Source: Hypomyces perniciosus
Taxonomy: Eukaryota > Ascomycota > Sordariomycetes > Hypocreales > Hypocreaceae
DNA: 64,000 nt
NCBI GenBank assembly: GCA_008477525.1
Contig: SPDT01000004.1
Location: 2,914,001 to 2,978,000 of the forward strand
Reading direction: 5' to 3'
The position numbers were made by a program, and so were the translations under genes. Below are positions 45,663 to 58,025 of this stretch, one piece after another (within the stretch, counting starts at the first letter, position 1; each line of letters opens with the position of its first letter). Under the pieces are notes generated by a model that was not told the DNA's origin, did no database searches, and saw only the letters and a program-made list of their open reading frames with translations.

Positions 45663-47464
45663 TTATGAACTCGCCACAGCTAGGCCTAAGTTCCCCAGAT
45701 CTCCCACCACAGTGTTATCAAGTTCTCGGAAACCCTCCTCTACAACCCATGCCCGGCCTTTCTCTAGTGGATGGAGGAACTCGCACGAGCGACCAACAAC
45801 GAGTAAGCCTGGCGGGCGGCTACCTTCCGCCTCGATGGCTTCGGCAACGCGTGCGAGGGTCGTACGGATGACACGCTGGTCAGGACAGCTGGCGCGCTCA
45901 ATGACGGCACAGGGGGTGTTCAATGGCCACAAAGCACGTGTAGTCTTCGTCTTCTTCTCGTTATTGTCGGTGCTGGTTATAGTGGGATCTGACGGTTCGT
46001 CGTCCTCCAAGGCTGTGGTGAGTTCTCGAACTAAGCCGACAATGCGGTGCAGCGCCATGAGGAAGACAACTGTGCGTGAGGCCACGTACTCCGGTGGCGC
46101 GGGAGGTTTCCCTTTCTTGCCCGTGCCGGTGCAGATCAAGATTTGATCTGCCACATCTCTCTGTGTCGCTGGAATGCCTGCAAACAGCGGTGCGCTCAAC
46201 GCACTTGTCACTCCGGGCAACACTGTCACATCGCCCTCTCTTGCAAAGCCATGCTCGCGGAAATACGCCAGTTCCTCCCCGCCGCGGCCGTAGATGAATG
46301 GGTCACCCTGTTTGAGCCGCAGAACCGTCTTCCCAGAGCGGGCGCCCTCGAGCGCTGCGACGAGGAGTTCTTCCTGTGCTTGCTCGGCGTTGCCAGGGAA
46401 CTTGCGAGCAATGTGGACGGGCGTGCGGCGGGGGATGAGGTCTAACACTCCCGAGGGAACGAGCTTGTCGGCGAGGATGAGGTCAGCGGTTTGGATAGCT
46501 GTGTAGGTTGCGCGAGTAAGGAGGTCAGGATGGCCAGGGCCACTGCCTGCGAGGATGATCCGTCCTGTCTTTTTGCCTGTGTTGTCACCGTCGGGGTTTC
46601 TTCGTCTCACGAGGTCTGCTTCTGCGGTGTTGGTGTAGGCTTCTAGGAGGCGATCGACGTCTTCGTCTCCCACGGCTGCGAGTCTTTTTAGAGGCCAGTA
46701 TTCGCATACTTGGCTAAGCCAACGCATTCTTCGGTTGCGTACATCCTCCTCTGTCACGAGCTTGTTAAACAGCGCGCTCTGGTCCACCGAGTCGTCCAGA
46801 TCGCCACCACCCGAGGCTAGTTGCAGACTATCTTCGTGCTGGATACGGCGACGTACATCGCCGAGGCGGGCGCATGCGGCACCCAAGTCTGGTGGTAGGG
46901 AGGATGCGATCTCGCGGCGGATGCGGGAGGCCAGTTTACACCCACGACCGTTTGTGGTGACGCCGATTTGGAGAGGGCCGTCGGTGTGGGTGGAGAGGAG
47001 GGAGAAGGTGCAGAGGTGAGGGGCGTCGACGACGTTGATGGGGATGCGATTGCGCTTACAAAGGGATGAGATGTGTACGGCTATGAGCATGTTAGATAGA
47101 GTCTTGAGTCTTGTGACCATATGGAGGTCATACCCAGTTCCTCTCTTGAGCCAGCTGTGACAAAGACAGCGTCCGCTACTCGTCCGACTTCTTCTCTTCC
47201 CAGCCGAAAGAGGTCGGAATCTTCAAATTCTTTGCGCTCCCACTTGACGCTGCCGTCGTCAATCTTGCTCTGCAGGCCATAGTGCAGTTCTGCGGTCTCG
47301 GGCGCGATGAGAATGGGCTGTGCCCCTGCATTGAGAGATTGCGTGCATCGCGCTGCTGCCAGAGGATTTGTGCCGATGATGAGATGAATGTTGCTGGCGC
47401 AATTCAGACCAGCCAGCATGAAGTTGCTGAAGTTGGCAGAAGAGGAGGAGGTTGTAGTTGCCAT
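45663..47464 (-). CDS. MET1: Bifunctional siroheme synthase (Met8-like plus uroporphyrinogen-III methyltransferase)
   Basis: Model on the minus strand: exons 47464-47134 and 47080-45663, giving 582 residues, with a 53-bp intron. The N-terminal part (about 20-190) resembles precorrin-2 dehydrogenase/ferrochelatase (Met8/CysG N-terminus): a Rossmann start NIHLIIGTNPLAAARC and the NVVDAPHLCTF segment with Asp129 where Met8 has its key Asp. The C-terminal part (from about 285) is a SUMT methyltransferase with GSGPGHPDLLT, RLKQGDPFIYGRGGEE and LPGVTSALSAP. Together they turn uroporphyrinogen III into siroheme, the cofactor of sulfite and nitrite reductases, in the cytosol. Budding yeast splits these jobs between Met1 and Met8; the fused form is CysG-like. 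The first Gly motif is GTNPLA rather than GxGxxA, so dehydrogenase activity deserves checking. The gene is tail-to-tail with the ferric reductase. Confidence 0.92.
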
Positions 47465-48817
47465 GGCGGGACGTCGGCTGGTGAGAGTCTCCGAGATCCG
47501 ATGAGTGACTGATGATCTGTTCGTTTTGACGGTGACCAACTTTCCTTTGACCGTCTACTTCGTACACACCTGATTTTGAAGAATGCTTCAAACAAACGAC
47601 ATCAACAATCAATCCGCCACACGATCTCAGAATATTCAGAAACTCCCCCAAGAGGCCCTTTAAGAATACTAATAATACTAGCACTCGCTCATTATCCACT
47701 CGATAAGCTGCCCCTCCCCCTCCCCGACAGCCCGACAGCCACAGCCCGAACAGCCGTTCATTCGTTCCTTTTCCCTCTGAGTTTGTGCACTCTTTTTGCT
47801 TTGGCCCCGGAATTGTCGCAATGATCAATCTGACCCCAAACTGACGCAATCCCGCCGCGTGGGGCCGCTATCGGGCCAATCACTCGACCCCAATTGGAAT
47901 ATGATTTTCGGGCTCCGGAGATGCGATTTTTGTTATTCAATAACCCGAGGAGAAAGACGCAACGCAACGCACACGATGATATGCTTATCCGTTATCAAGA
48001 CAACCGGAGAGATAACGAGCCAGAACCACTGATATGCGCCAACCTCGAACAAAGGTATCGCCGCGGGATTGCAACTTGACTATCTGATGGCGGCAATCTC
48101 AGGACTCCCTGAGGGCCTATTATTATTGAATTGTTGGACCTGCTTATCCATCCAGAAGGTGGATGTCCGGACTCGTCCGGAGGCAACAGGAAGCTGCACA
48201 TAATCAAGCTCACTACTTCACGAGAAGACTCATTCTTTAAAAGAGATTTGATACGAGCTAACGCTTGACCATCTAGTGAATAGGATCGACTCAACGCAGT
48301 AAATGACGTCAGCGAGTCTACTCACGGCGATGGGCTGAATGCTAGCTGCGCCGTCCCAAGACGCATACATAGCATAGCTGTGCCCTCCACAACACCGGAT
48401 ATGGTGCCTTTTGCACCTTTCCCGGATTTCTATCGTACCCTACTTTGGACTCATCGGATGACATCCAACTCCGTTTCCCATTTCGGTCCTCTCCGGACGG
48501 TCGTCTTTTCCCCTACTATGCGATGGGTATATCCTGACCGGAACCGCATGTGGAACGCAAACACCAACGATTTATCCCGCAGCTCCTCTGTTTCTGAATG
48601 TACTTCCTACACATCCGGGAATGCCGCACCGAGCCGGGCATTGTCTTGACGCCTTCATGTTGTATGAAGAGCATGTCATGCTAATCAACCGACGCCTGGC
48701 GCCTGCTGCCTGAACGCCCTCTGCTTTACAGAATCCGGTCCGGTTATCTATTTCGTTCATCCCGGAAGTCTATCTAACAATACCGGAATGATATCCCAAC
48801 CTACCCTTCAATCGCAA
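47465..48817. other. Intergenic region
   Basis: About 1.35 kb between two minus-strand genes. One TACTTCGTA at 47556-47564. No supported gene. Confidence 0.6.
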
Positions 48818-50637
<1,820 letters not shown>

Positions 50638-51309
50638 CGTGACCCTGATTGGCAGAAACAAAAGAGAAAAAGAGGAAATACTAAATGAAAGAAAATAACG
50701 CAGTATGACAGATAAACAGGGGTAATAAATGGGGAATACACTGAGCACTAATAAGTTAAGGTTATTATATTAAACCCATTTCTCTGCAACAGGCCTTGGC
50801 CGTAAGGTTCTGGGGAAGATGACAGTTCTGGCTTGCTGCTCCGCACATATCCTACTAGACTATTGAGAGGAGCATTCCCCTGCCAACCCCCTCCAAAAAG
50901 GAGTGCAAACAAAGCAAAAATGAAACGACAATCCTTAATGAAATACGAGTGATTATAAATGTGTGGCGGGCGTTAGACTAAGCGCACCTGACCCTTATTG
51001 GGGAAAGCGTTGCTAGATTTGGGCATATTGAATCCTCCGGCGACATTCTATTCTTAAACACTCGTTCGCCTTGCTAGTTTTCTCTACAGAGTAATACGGA
51101 GTACTCCGTACTAGATTGCAAGATCGTGGGGTCAGTATCAGTAAACGTAAAGTACCTAAGGTAGCAAGTGTGTAGTGCTTATCGGGTCACTATCGATTCG
51201 AGGGTATTGTATATTGCCATATATGCCTTTTAGAATACAGTGGTTTCCCGGCAGATGTCTGTCAAGGGTCAAATATCGTACAAGGTCATTCCGTCATCTG
51301 TTCATAAGC
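50638..51309. other. Intergenic region with palindrome
   Basis: About 670 bp between two minus-strand genes. It holds the perfect palindrome at 51095-51110 and no gene. Confidence 0.6.
51095..51110. repeat. Perfect 16-bp palindrome TACGGAGTACTCCGTA
   Basis: Second exact copy of the 16-mer seen at 8307-8322, about 200 bp beyond the RSM22 stop and 460 bp before the GH47 start. Confidence 0.9.
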
Positions 51310-53802
51310 TCATCGCCTTGGCTTCGCATTGCCCGCGCCTCTCTCCTCTTCTTCCAGCTCCCCCTGCACTTCAAGATCCATCTCCCTCTCCATTTCATGC
51401 TCTGCTGTTTCCTCTGCCTCCAGCAGCTCCTTGATTAGGTCCAGCTTCCTATCTCTCTTGCCCTTTGATCTTCTCGCCTTGGGTGCATTCTTCTCGTCCG
51501 CAGATAATCGACCCCCTTCCATTGTGATCTCAACCTTGCGAGGCTTCTTGCCATCCGCTGATCGTTTTCCGCCGTCGTCCACGCCATTGCCGACCCGGAC
51601 CGATCGAAGGACTCTGGTCTTGGCCCCCAGAGCCCAGAGATCGCCCCATCCAGACTTTCGCGCGTCGTGGTAGCCCAGCTTGCTGAAACTCTTTGGCACT
51701 GTCCATCGCTCAATCTTTCCTTCGGGAGTGCAAACATCTAATGTGACGTGGCCCTTGCGCTTCAGCGGCTGCAATACCATCCTGGGCAAAGATAGCATGT
51801 TTGGTTGCTCCTCGGATTTTTCATAGCCCCTGAATGCCAGTTCTGTTGCTTCCTTGCCTGCCATTGTAGTGCCCTTCGTTCGGCCGCGCTGGATGGCTAC
51901 GTAGCTGAATTCCACCTCGCCTTGGTTGGAGGGATTGTTTCCCAACATCTTGGTGTAGAACGTAGGTCGCACAAACCGCTGGTTGAAGTGGCAGTAATCC
52001 TTGCGCCCAGTGCTCTTTCCGGGTTCCCTGTACATGGGGCAAGCCCCTTGGTTTGTACAAGGCGCAATGATATATCCAGGCTCAAGCTCTCGATGGTATG
52101 CCGGGTTAAAATCGTCTGGACTGATTTTCGACTCGCCTGACTGTGGCAAGAGGAACTGATTGAGCACTGTATCTCGAACGTGGGCGACTGCTTCAAAGCC
52201 GCGGGGGTGTGCCTTTTCAATCACTATGAGGACACCGCCGTCCTTATTCAGGAGACTCCACAGGTTGTTTAAGATGGCCTGTCGATAATGGTCCTGCTTC
52301 TCTTTGAGGAACAGGTGTGAGGCGATAATCACATCATAACTCTTCCGCTGCTGTGGCTTATCACCAGCATCGAGGTGCTCGCCCTGCATCTCGCCCGAAT
52401 GTTCATAGTCGGGCAAACGGGGTAAAAACGTGGTGTTGTGGAGAAAGGTCTTTAGACGATGTCGCAGACGATCGGACCCAGCGATGACGGTTTTCCTCCC
52501 CGGTGGCTGCGGTCCCTGCACTTCGTTCTTTTCTCTCAATATATCCCATTCTGTTTGTAGGATCTGTTCCCATGCTACCAGGCCAGCGCCGCCAGCACCG
52601 GCATCTAGTACACTGAGCCCGCCGTCCTTGCCCTGCTTGAGACGTGACTGGATCCAGTCACTACCCAAGCGTTTCCGCACCTCTCGCAAAATCGATATGG
52701 CAGAGGCATAGACAGGAGGTAAATAACCAGCGATGAAGGCATCGGCCTCGATCTCCGTCATATGTCGTTGATCAGGTGGCAGACCAACCCCTCCCATTTG
52801 GCCGTTCTTCCTCCCTTCCGGTGTAAAGGGCGATGTCGGCAGGCCTTTTCCGCCAAATGCAGCCTCCGCAGCTTCTTTGACGTGTCGCAGGTGAGTCCGA
52901 TCTAATAGCTCTCTGATGGGCTCAGCGAACCCACTCTGCGGCAGAGAGATCTCTACAGGACTTCCATGAAACCTGCCTTTCAAAGTGTAGGGATGGTACC
53001 GTCGAGCCTCGCCGAGTTCCCTCTCCTCATTGCCTAGCTCTTCTTCGGGTGACCAGGACTCCTCCTCCTCATTTTCTAACCCCTCTTCCTGCGTATGTTG
53101 CCCTTCTTCCTCTTGCGCCGCTGCTAGTTCCTCTTCGAGTTGCTTCCGGTTTGCCGCCTCAAAGTCCTGCATAAGCTTCTGTAGTGCATCGTGTTCTCTC
53201 TGATTCCTCGCAATCACGTCGATATATCCCGGTACTCTCTCAACGATCTCTGGAAGACCCCCTTCTGCCGAGGCGGCTTCAGCATCCGTCTGTTCCACAC
53301 CTTCGCTCGGCTCGTGGGGTATCTTATAGGTCACTTCCTCAAACTCTCCACCCTCTAGCTCTCGCAGTAATGTTCCCTCATCCTTTGATTGTAGAGGCGC
53401 GGACCCCATATCCGCATGCGTTGGAATACCGACATCTTCTGGGGCGGTTTCTCGTAGCGGCGGGCCGTACAGGCGTTCGTAGAGGGCATATTCCTCTTCA
53501 TTCAGGTAGCCTTTTGGCAAGGTATCTCGAAATCGCTGTTTCGCTTCTCGAACGACCTTTTCAATATCTTCGGGAGCTTGTTTGCCGGCCGACCCTGTTA
53601 CCTCTTGCTGAAGAAATCCAGAGCTTGAAAAGTATCGCCCGCTTATACGAATCGCTCTGGGTTGAACATGGAGTGGAAGGGAAGAGAGTCGCGATGATGT
53701 CAGACGGGGCGAATGGCTGAAGCTGCGCCGTAATGAGACTGAGTAGACATAATTGCACCTGGGATGGCAATTTCTGATCCCATTAATCGACCGCATCGCC
53801 AT
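51310..53802 (-). CDS. RSM22: Mitochondrial ribosomal small-subunit factor Rsm22 (METTL17 family)
   Basis: Single exon on the minus strand, 830 residues. The N-terminus is basic and Ser/Arg-rich (LRRSFSHSPRLTSSRL), fitting a mitochondrial presequence. An acidic Glu-rich low-complexity region (about 190-265) follows. The core is an S-adenosylmethionine-type fold with SVLDAGAGGAGLVAWEQ and DVIIASHLFL, then a Cys-rich segment (APCTNQGACPMY, DYCHFNQRF) that in METTL17/Rsm22 proteins binds an iron-sulfur cluster. The C-terminus is Lys/Glu-rich. Rsm22 associates with the mitochondrial ribosomal small subunit and is needed for its assembly. Two ATGs, 53802 and 53796, are close; 53802 has A at -3 and G at +4. 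The protein is longer than budding yeast Rsm22 (about 628), mainly in the low-complexity parts. Confidence 0.92.
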   Translation of the reverse strand: MAMRSINGIRNCHPRCNYVYSVSLRRSFSHSPRLTSSRLSSLPLHVQPRAIRISGRYFSSSGFLQQEVTGSAGKQAPEDIEKVVREAKQRFRDTLPKGYLNEEEYALYERLYGPPLRETAPEDVGIPTHADMGSAPLQSKDEGTLLRELEGGEFEEVTYKIPHEPSEGVEQTDAEAASAEGGLPEIVERVPGYIDVIARNQREHDALQKLMQDFEAANRKQLEEELAAAQEEEGQHTQEEGLENEEEESWSPEEELGNEERELGEARRYHPYTLKGRFHGSPVEISLPQSGFAEPIRELLDRTHLRHVKEAAEAAFGGKGLPTSPFTPEGRKNGQMGGVGLPPDQRHMTEIEADAFIAGYLPPVYASAISILREVRKRLGSDWIQSRLKQGKDGGLSVLDAGAGGAGLVAWEQILQTEWDILREKNEVQGPQPPGRKTVIAGSDRLRHRLKTFLHNTTFLPRLPDYEHSGEMQGEHLDAGDKPQQRKSYDVIIASHLFLKEKQDHYRQAILNNLWSLLNKDGGVLIVIEKAHPRGFEAVAHVRDTVLNQFLLPQSGESKISPDDFNPAYHRELEPGYIIAPCTNQGACPMYREPGKSTGRKDYCHFNQRFVRPTFYTKMLGNNPSNQGEVEFSYVAIQRGRTKGTTMAGKEATELAFRGYEKSEEQPNMLSLPRMVLQPLKRKGHVTLDVCTPEGKIERWTVPKSFSKLGYHDARKSGWGDLWALGAKTRVLRSVRVGNGVDDGGKRSADGKKPRKVEITMEGGRLSADEKNAPKARRSKGKRDRKLDLIKELLEAEETAEHEMEREMDLEVQGELEEEERGAGNAKPRR

Positions 53803-54093
53803 ATTGTCGTTCACAACACAGCTACGGAATAAAACGAGTAAGATGTTGGTTTCTGGACTTTTTCCAAGTCGCGCGATCACGTGATGATGTCATCAGAAAT
53901 TGCTAGCAGATGACAGGTCAGAGACCGAGATCAGGATCCACTGGGGGCATCTTAAACCGACTCAAGATAACAAGATTGACTAAAGGACTGTGATAGAACA
54001 AGATGCAGCTGGTTCCCATTCAAAGATTCCGGACATATGATCCTTAAAACGCCATGCCCACACAATACAGCTGCTGCCCGCACACTGCCCTCA
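53803..54093. other. Short intergenic region
   Basis: About 290 bp between RSM22 and the thioredoxin gene on the same strand. No gene is seen. Confidence 0.55.
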
Positions 54094-54848
54094 TCATGAT
54101 GATCCCAAGTCAGCCAGGGTCTTGAAGGCTGGCTTCTGCTGCGACGCCCGGGCACTACTATTTCCGGGTCCTGCTGTTGCTGCTGATTGCTTCTTTGGCG
54201 CGGGTTGCCTTTTAGGGTTGAACATGGACTGCTCCGCAGCCTTGTACGCATCGATCTGGCCCGCCAGTCAGCAATGCTTGCCGCCTTCACTCTTCCTTCT
54301 TGTTACGTGCCGAAAAGAGAGACGCCAGATATAACCCGACAAACATCAGGAGGATGTTGAGCAGACCGCTGACGCTCCAATGCAGAGAGCGACCGCCAGG
54401 AACGGGTCCGTCGCCACCCAGTGTCCTGCCCGGTGTCTTGAACAAGTCTTCGACCTTTCCGCCGTCGTTGAGCTTCACGGCCTTGGTGACGGCCTCGGTA
54501 AGTGCCGCGGGGTTGGCGCCTCGGAGGGTCTCGACACAGGTGCCGTTGTGGAAGATCTTGAACGTCGGCATGGCGGAAATGCTGTTGGTGCGCGCGATGG
54601 TCGCCTGGTTATCGACGTTGACCTTGGCGAAGGCAACCTTCTTCGGCCGGGAGTGTTCCTTGGAAAGGCGCTCGAAGTGCGGCGCAATCATCTTGCAAGG
54701 ACCGCACCAGTCCGCGTAGACTATGGGCCATGTCAGCGACGCCTTGTGAAGGCGGGAAAGGTACAGTACAGTCTGCGACGACGACATCGGTGCCAGAGAG
54801 CAGAGACTGCCACTCGGAGTCCGAGCCGATATGTATTGGGCCGCTCAT
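54094..54848 (-). CDS. Thioredoxin-domain protein with C-terminal membrane anchor
   Basis: Model on the minus strand: exons 54848-54770, 54720-54311 and 54255-54094, giving 216 residues. The thioredoxin fold (1-110) has FYADWCGPCK with Cys32/Cys35, whose codons follow the first intron, and the cis-Pro motif AMPTF. A linker leads to one membrane helix (about 142-163, LLNILLMFVGLYLASLFS), then a hydrophilic tail. Intron 1 is 50 bp. Intron 2 (54310-54256, 55 bp) starts GC rather than GT, with a GCTGAC branch site and CAG acceptor. Without it the frame stops at 54287, giving 170 residues. With it a coherent tail follows: IDAYKAAEQSMFNPKR through FKTLADLGSS. I prefer the spliced model, which resembles tails I recall in related fungal proteins. 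A disulfide-reductase role is likely; partners are unknown. It is divergent from the SPOUT gene. Confidence 0.85.
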
Positions 54849-55113
54849 TGTGATGTTAAACCTGCGCGCGTAATACAAACAAGAGGCAATGGTGGTGCTT
54901 GGAGCTAGTATGAGGCAGAAGTGGACAGCTTGTATCCGCAGATAGCGCCATCGTCATGGTGCTGACCAACCACGGAGTGGCGCAATGTCTAAAAGAGCAG
55001 GCGGTGATGAAGGTGGGCTGCCATTCTGCCGGAACAATCCCAAGTTATTTCTGCAACAGAGCTTTCACCGACCTGACACACCTGCAAGCCGAAGAAATCA
55101 AAAAGCTTTCAAA

Positions 55114-56253
55114 ATGTCGTTTCATGAGCGGAATGAAAAGGTATATTTCTCTTTCGACTCTGTCTAACATTGTCATCTCTAATTATGGCTATAGAAGCGA
55201 AAGACGGCCCACAATGATGGCCCCGTCAGAAAGTCATCGAACCCATCGGCCCAATTCACACCACAGAATGGCGGCAGAGACTGGACAGTATCCATCGCAT
55301 TTCCAACCAGCACCATAACACAGTAATTGACCACCTCTCTTTGCATTCTCTAAACTTGGGAAGCTTACCATTTGGCCTACAGTCTTGCCACGGCAGAGCA
55401 GCGCATGGCGATTCCCGGCCGCATCGCTCGCGCGCTCGCCATCTTCTCTATCGACGAGGTCATCGTCTTTGACGACACTCCTGTGTCCACCCGCCCGCGC
55501 AATACCGACAAAGCTGCTTACACTGGCGACATCGATCCGTGCCACTTCCTCACCCACATTTTGTCCTTCCTGGAAGCCCCGCCATTCATGCGAAAGGCGC
55601 TCTTCCCGCTGCATCCTAACTTGCGACTCACTGCTATGCTTCCGACTCTGGACATGCCATACCACCCGCATCCCAAGGAGGAGTGGTTACCGTACAGAGA
55701 AGGTGTGACAGTTGGAGAAACTACAAGCTCGGGGAAGGGCACGTTGGTGGAGGTGGGATTGGAGCAACCCGTGGAGATTAAAGAAGAAATTCCTCCCAAG
55801 ACGAGGGTCACACTGAAGATGCCTGAGGACGAGTCACAATTTGCCGAATGTGTTCACCCTCATACGCCAAGGACACAGGGAGGATTCTACTGGGGTTACT
55901 CGGTGCGCCAATGCAATTCCCTCTCTAATGTCTTCACTGAGTGTCCATATGAAGACGGCTACGACATCAGCATTGGCACATCAGAGCGGGGCACCCAAGT
56001 GTCCCAGTCGTTCCCCCCAACGAAGAGGGTGAACTTCAAGCACATGCTCATTGTCTTTGGCGGGCCCCGAGGACTGGAGTTTGCTGCTATGAATGATGAA
56101 GAATTGGGTGGGATGGGAATTCAGGGCGGCAAGACGAAGGAGCTGTTTGATCATTGGATCAATGTGCTGCCGAATCAAGGCAGCCGAAGTATTCGGACGG
56201 AAGAGGCTGTGTATATTGCATTGACGACGCTGAGCGGCATATGGGCCCATTAG
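55114..56253 (+). CDS. SPOUT-fold RNA methyltransferase (SPOUT1/C9orf114 family)
   Basis: Model: exons 55114-55140, 55195-55322 and 55383-56253, giving 341 residues. The basic N-terminus (MSFHERNEKKRKTAHNDGP) is a possible nuclear signal. Then GGRDWTVSIAFP, the family's opening strand, and GRIARALAIFSIDEVIVFDD follow. The middle holds an OB-like insert (about 150-215), and the end carries the knot region LIVFGGPRGLEF, LFDHWINVLPNQGSRSIRTEEAVYIALTTL, typical of alpha/beta-knot (SPOUT) methyltransferases of the DUF171 group. The human relative is tied to mitosis and RNA methylation; yeast homologues are nucleolar. Introns are 54 and 60 bp. An in-frame upstream ATG at 54985 would add 43 residues lacking family features; the 55114 ATG has A at -3. 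The promoter is shared with the thioredoxin gene, 265 bp between starts. Confidence 0.88.
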
Positions 56254-56700
56254 CTGATTGGCTGATGGAAGCCAGAATTGATACCCTTGATGCTATGTAT
56301 GCTCAAGTTGAAGAAACGTTTTGCATGAGATCATTAATTAACAATTACTCTTGAGTCACTTAATCACAATCCAGCTCAAAACCTGCCACCCTGACCTTCA
56401 AACGGCTTCTAAACGCCACTCATGAACTCACAGCCGCAACGTTCCATCAACATATGATACAGATATATCACGAACATCCATCAAGCCTTCCAATGTGAGA
56501 GTGCTATGCATTGTATGGTAGCAGCCACATGCTGCAGCCAAGCAGCCAACAACTCATTGATTCATTATATGCATTTTATAGTCTAGTCACTATGTCTGAG
56601 GTCTGGGTATAGTCCTCCTTTATTGTATCATATCTCTATCTGTGTCCGGGTCCCGTGTCCTCAGCGGAAGGGGAATAATAAAACTCGATATATTGCACGT
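56254..56700. other. Convergent intergenic region
   Basis: About 450 bp between the stops of the SPOUT and lipoyl synthase genes. No gene is seen. Confidence 0.6.
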
Positions 56701-58025
56701 CTACCGATGGGTTGTAGCATCAAGAGTAACTGCCTGGTCCAGACTCTCGCTGTTCACAGCGCCAGCAGCAGCCTTCTCCCCAGCTCTCTTCCGCAGAACA
56801 TTCTCAATGAATGCCTCGCCGGCCTTGTACGAGGACCGCACGAGCGGGCCGCTGGCACAGTAGAGGAAGCCCATGTCCAGAGCGCGCTGGCGCCACATCT
56901 CAAACTCGTCGGGCGTGACGTATTTTTCGACTTTGAGGTGTCGCTTGGTAGGCCGCATGTACTGACCGAAGGTAACGACATCAACCTCACTCTTCCTCAA
57001 TTCTATTAGAGAAGTGTTAGTTCGTCTGAAACGTGAATGTTAGGGTACCAGGATTTAGGCATACCTCTCAGTGCATCCGTGACCTCATGTTCTTGCTCTC
57101 CCAAGCCAAGCATAATGCTCGTCTTGGTGATAATCCCCTCCTTGCCCCTCACATCCTTGACATGCTTCAACACCTTCAAGCTCTGTCTGAACGTCGCCCT
57201 GCGATCACGCACATACGGTGTCAGACCCTCCACAGTCTCAACATTGTGCGCATAGACATCAAGTCCGCTCTCCGCCACAATTTTCACCATGTCCAAATCA
57301 CCCGCAAAGTCACCCGTCAACGCCTCCACCAGAAGCGACGGCTTCTTCTGCTTAATCCTCCTGATTGTCTCTGCGAAATGCCTCGCGCCGCCATCTGCCA
57401 GGTCATCTCGATCCACGCTCGTCAAGACGACGTAGCCCAGCCCCCATCGCGCCAGCGCTTCGGCAGTGTGCTCCGGCTCATGCGGATCCAACGGCGGGGG
57501 CGCACGGCTCGTCTTGACGCTGCAGAAGCGGCATCCGCGAGTACATGTATCTCCCATGAGCATAATCGTCGCCGTCGCAGCGCTCTTATCCGAGCCACCC
57601 CAGCACTCTGAAATGTTCGGACATCTCGCCTCCTCGCAAACGGTGTGCAATCCCAGACCACGCAGATCGCTCTTGATCTTCTTGAAGTTGTCGTTGCCCG
57701 CGGGGATAGGCGTCTTCAGCCATTCGGGCAAACGCGTGATCGTCTTCTTCTTGCCAGCGGGTCCGACTTCGGCGGTGCGCAGGGCGAAAGCGTCCGAGGG
57801 GGAGAGGGCCTGCGTGGGGGACGATGTGGCGACGAAATCGGAGAAGGGAGCAACGGTCTTGTCTTTGAAGTATGTCCTGGGCCTGGATGGCTTGGTGGGA
57901 GCTTGACTGGGGTCGGTGGGATTTGGCGGGATGGTTGCGAAGGCCCTGACGGTGGACGGAGATGCGGCCAATGCCCTTCGCATGGGCGCCTGAGCGCGCT
58001 GGAGAGACGGTGCTATTGATGCCAT
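56701..58025 (-). CDS. LIP5: Lipoyl synthase, mitochondrial
   Basis: Model on the minus strand: exons 58025-57065 and 57002-56701, giving 420 residues, with a 62-bp intron. A presequence-like N-terminus ([22 protein letters not shown]) targets mitochondria. The radical-SAM motif is CTRGCRFC (Cys161/165/168) and the auxiliary cluster ligands are Cys130, Cys135 and Cys141 ([12 protein letters not shown]). The Ser ligand of the auxiliary cluster is in the C-terminal RSSYKAGE motif, encoded by exon 2. The enzyme inserts two sulfurs into octanoyl groups of lipoate-dependent enzymes such as pyruvate dehydrogenase. All ligands are present. Further in-frame codons exist upstream, to 58115, but 58025 is the first ATG that leads directly into the presequence. 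Confidence 0.95.

Noticed and set aside
53952..54290. Minus-strand frame of 112 codons next to the thioredoxin gene
   Set aside because: It is a shadow frame across the third thioredoxin exon; the spliced thioredoxin reading explains the sequence better.
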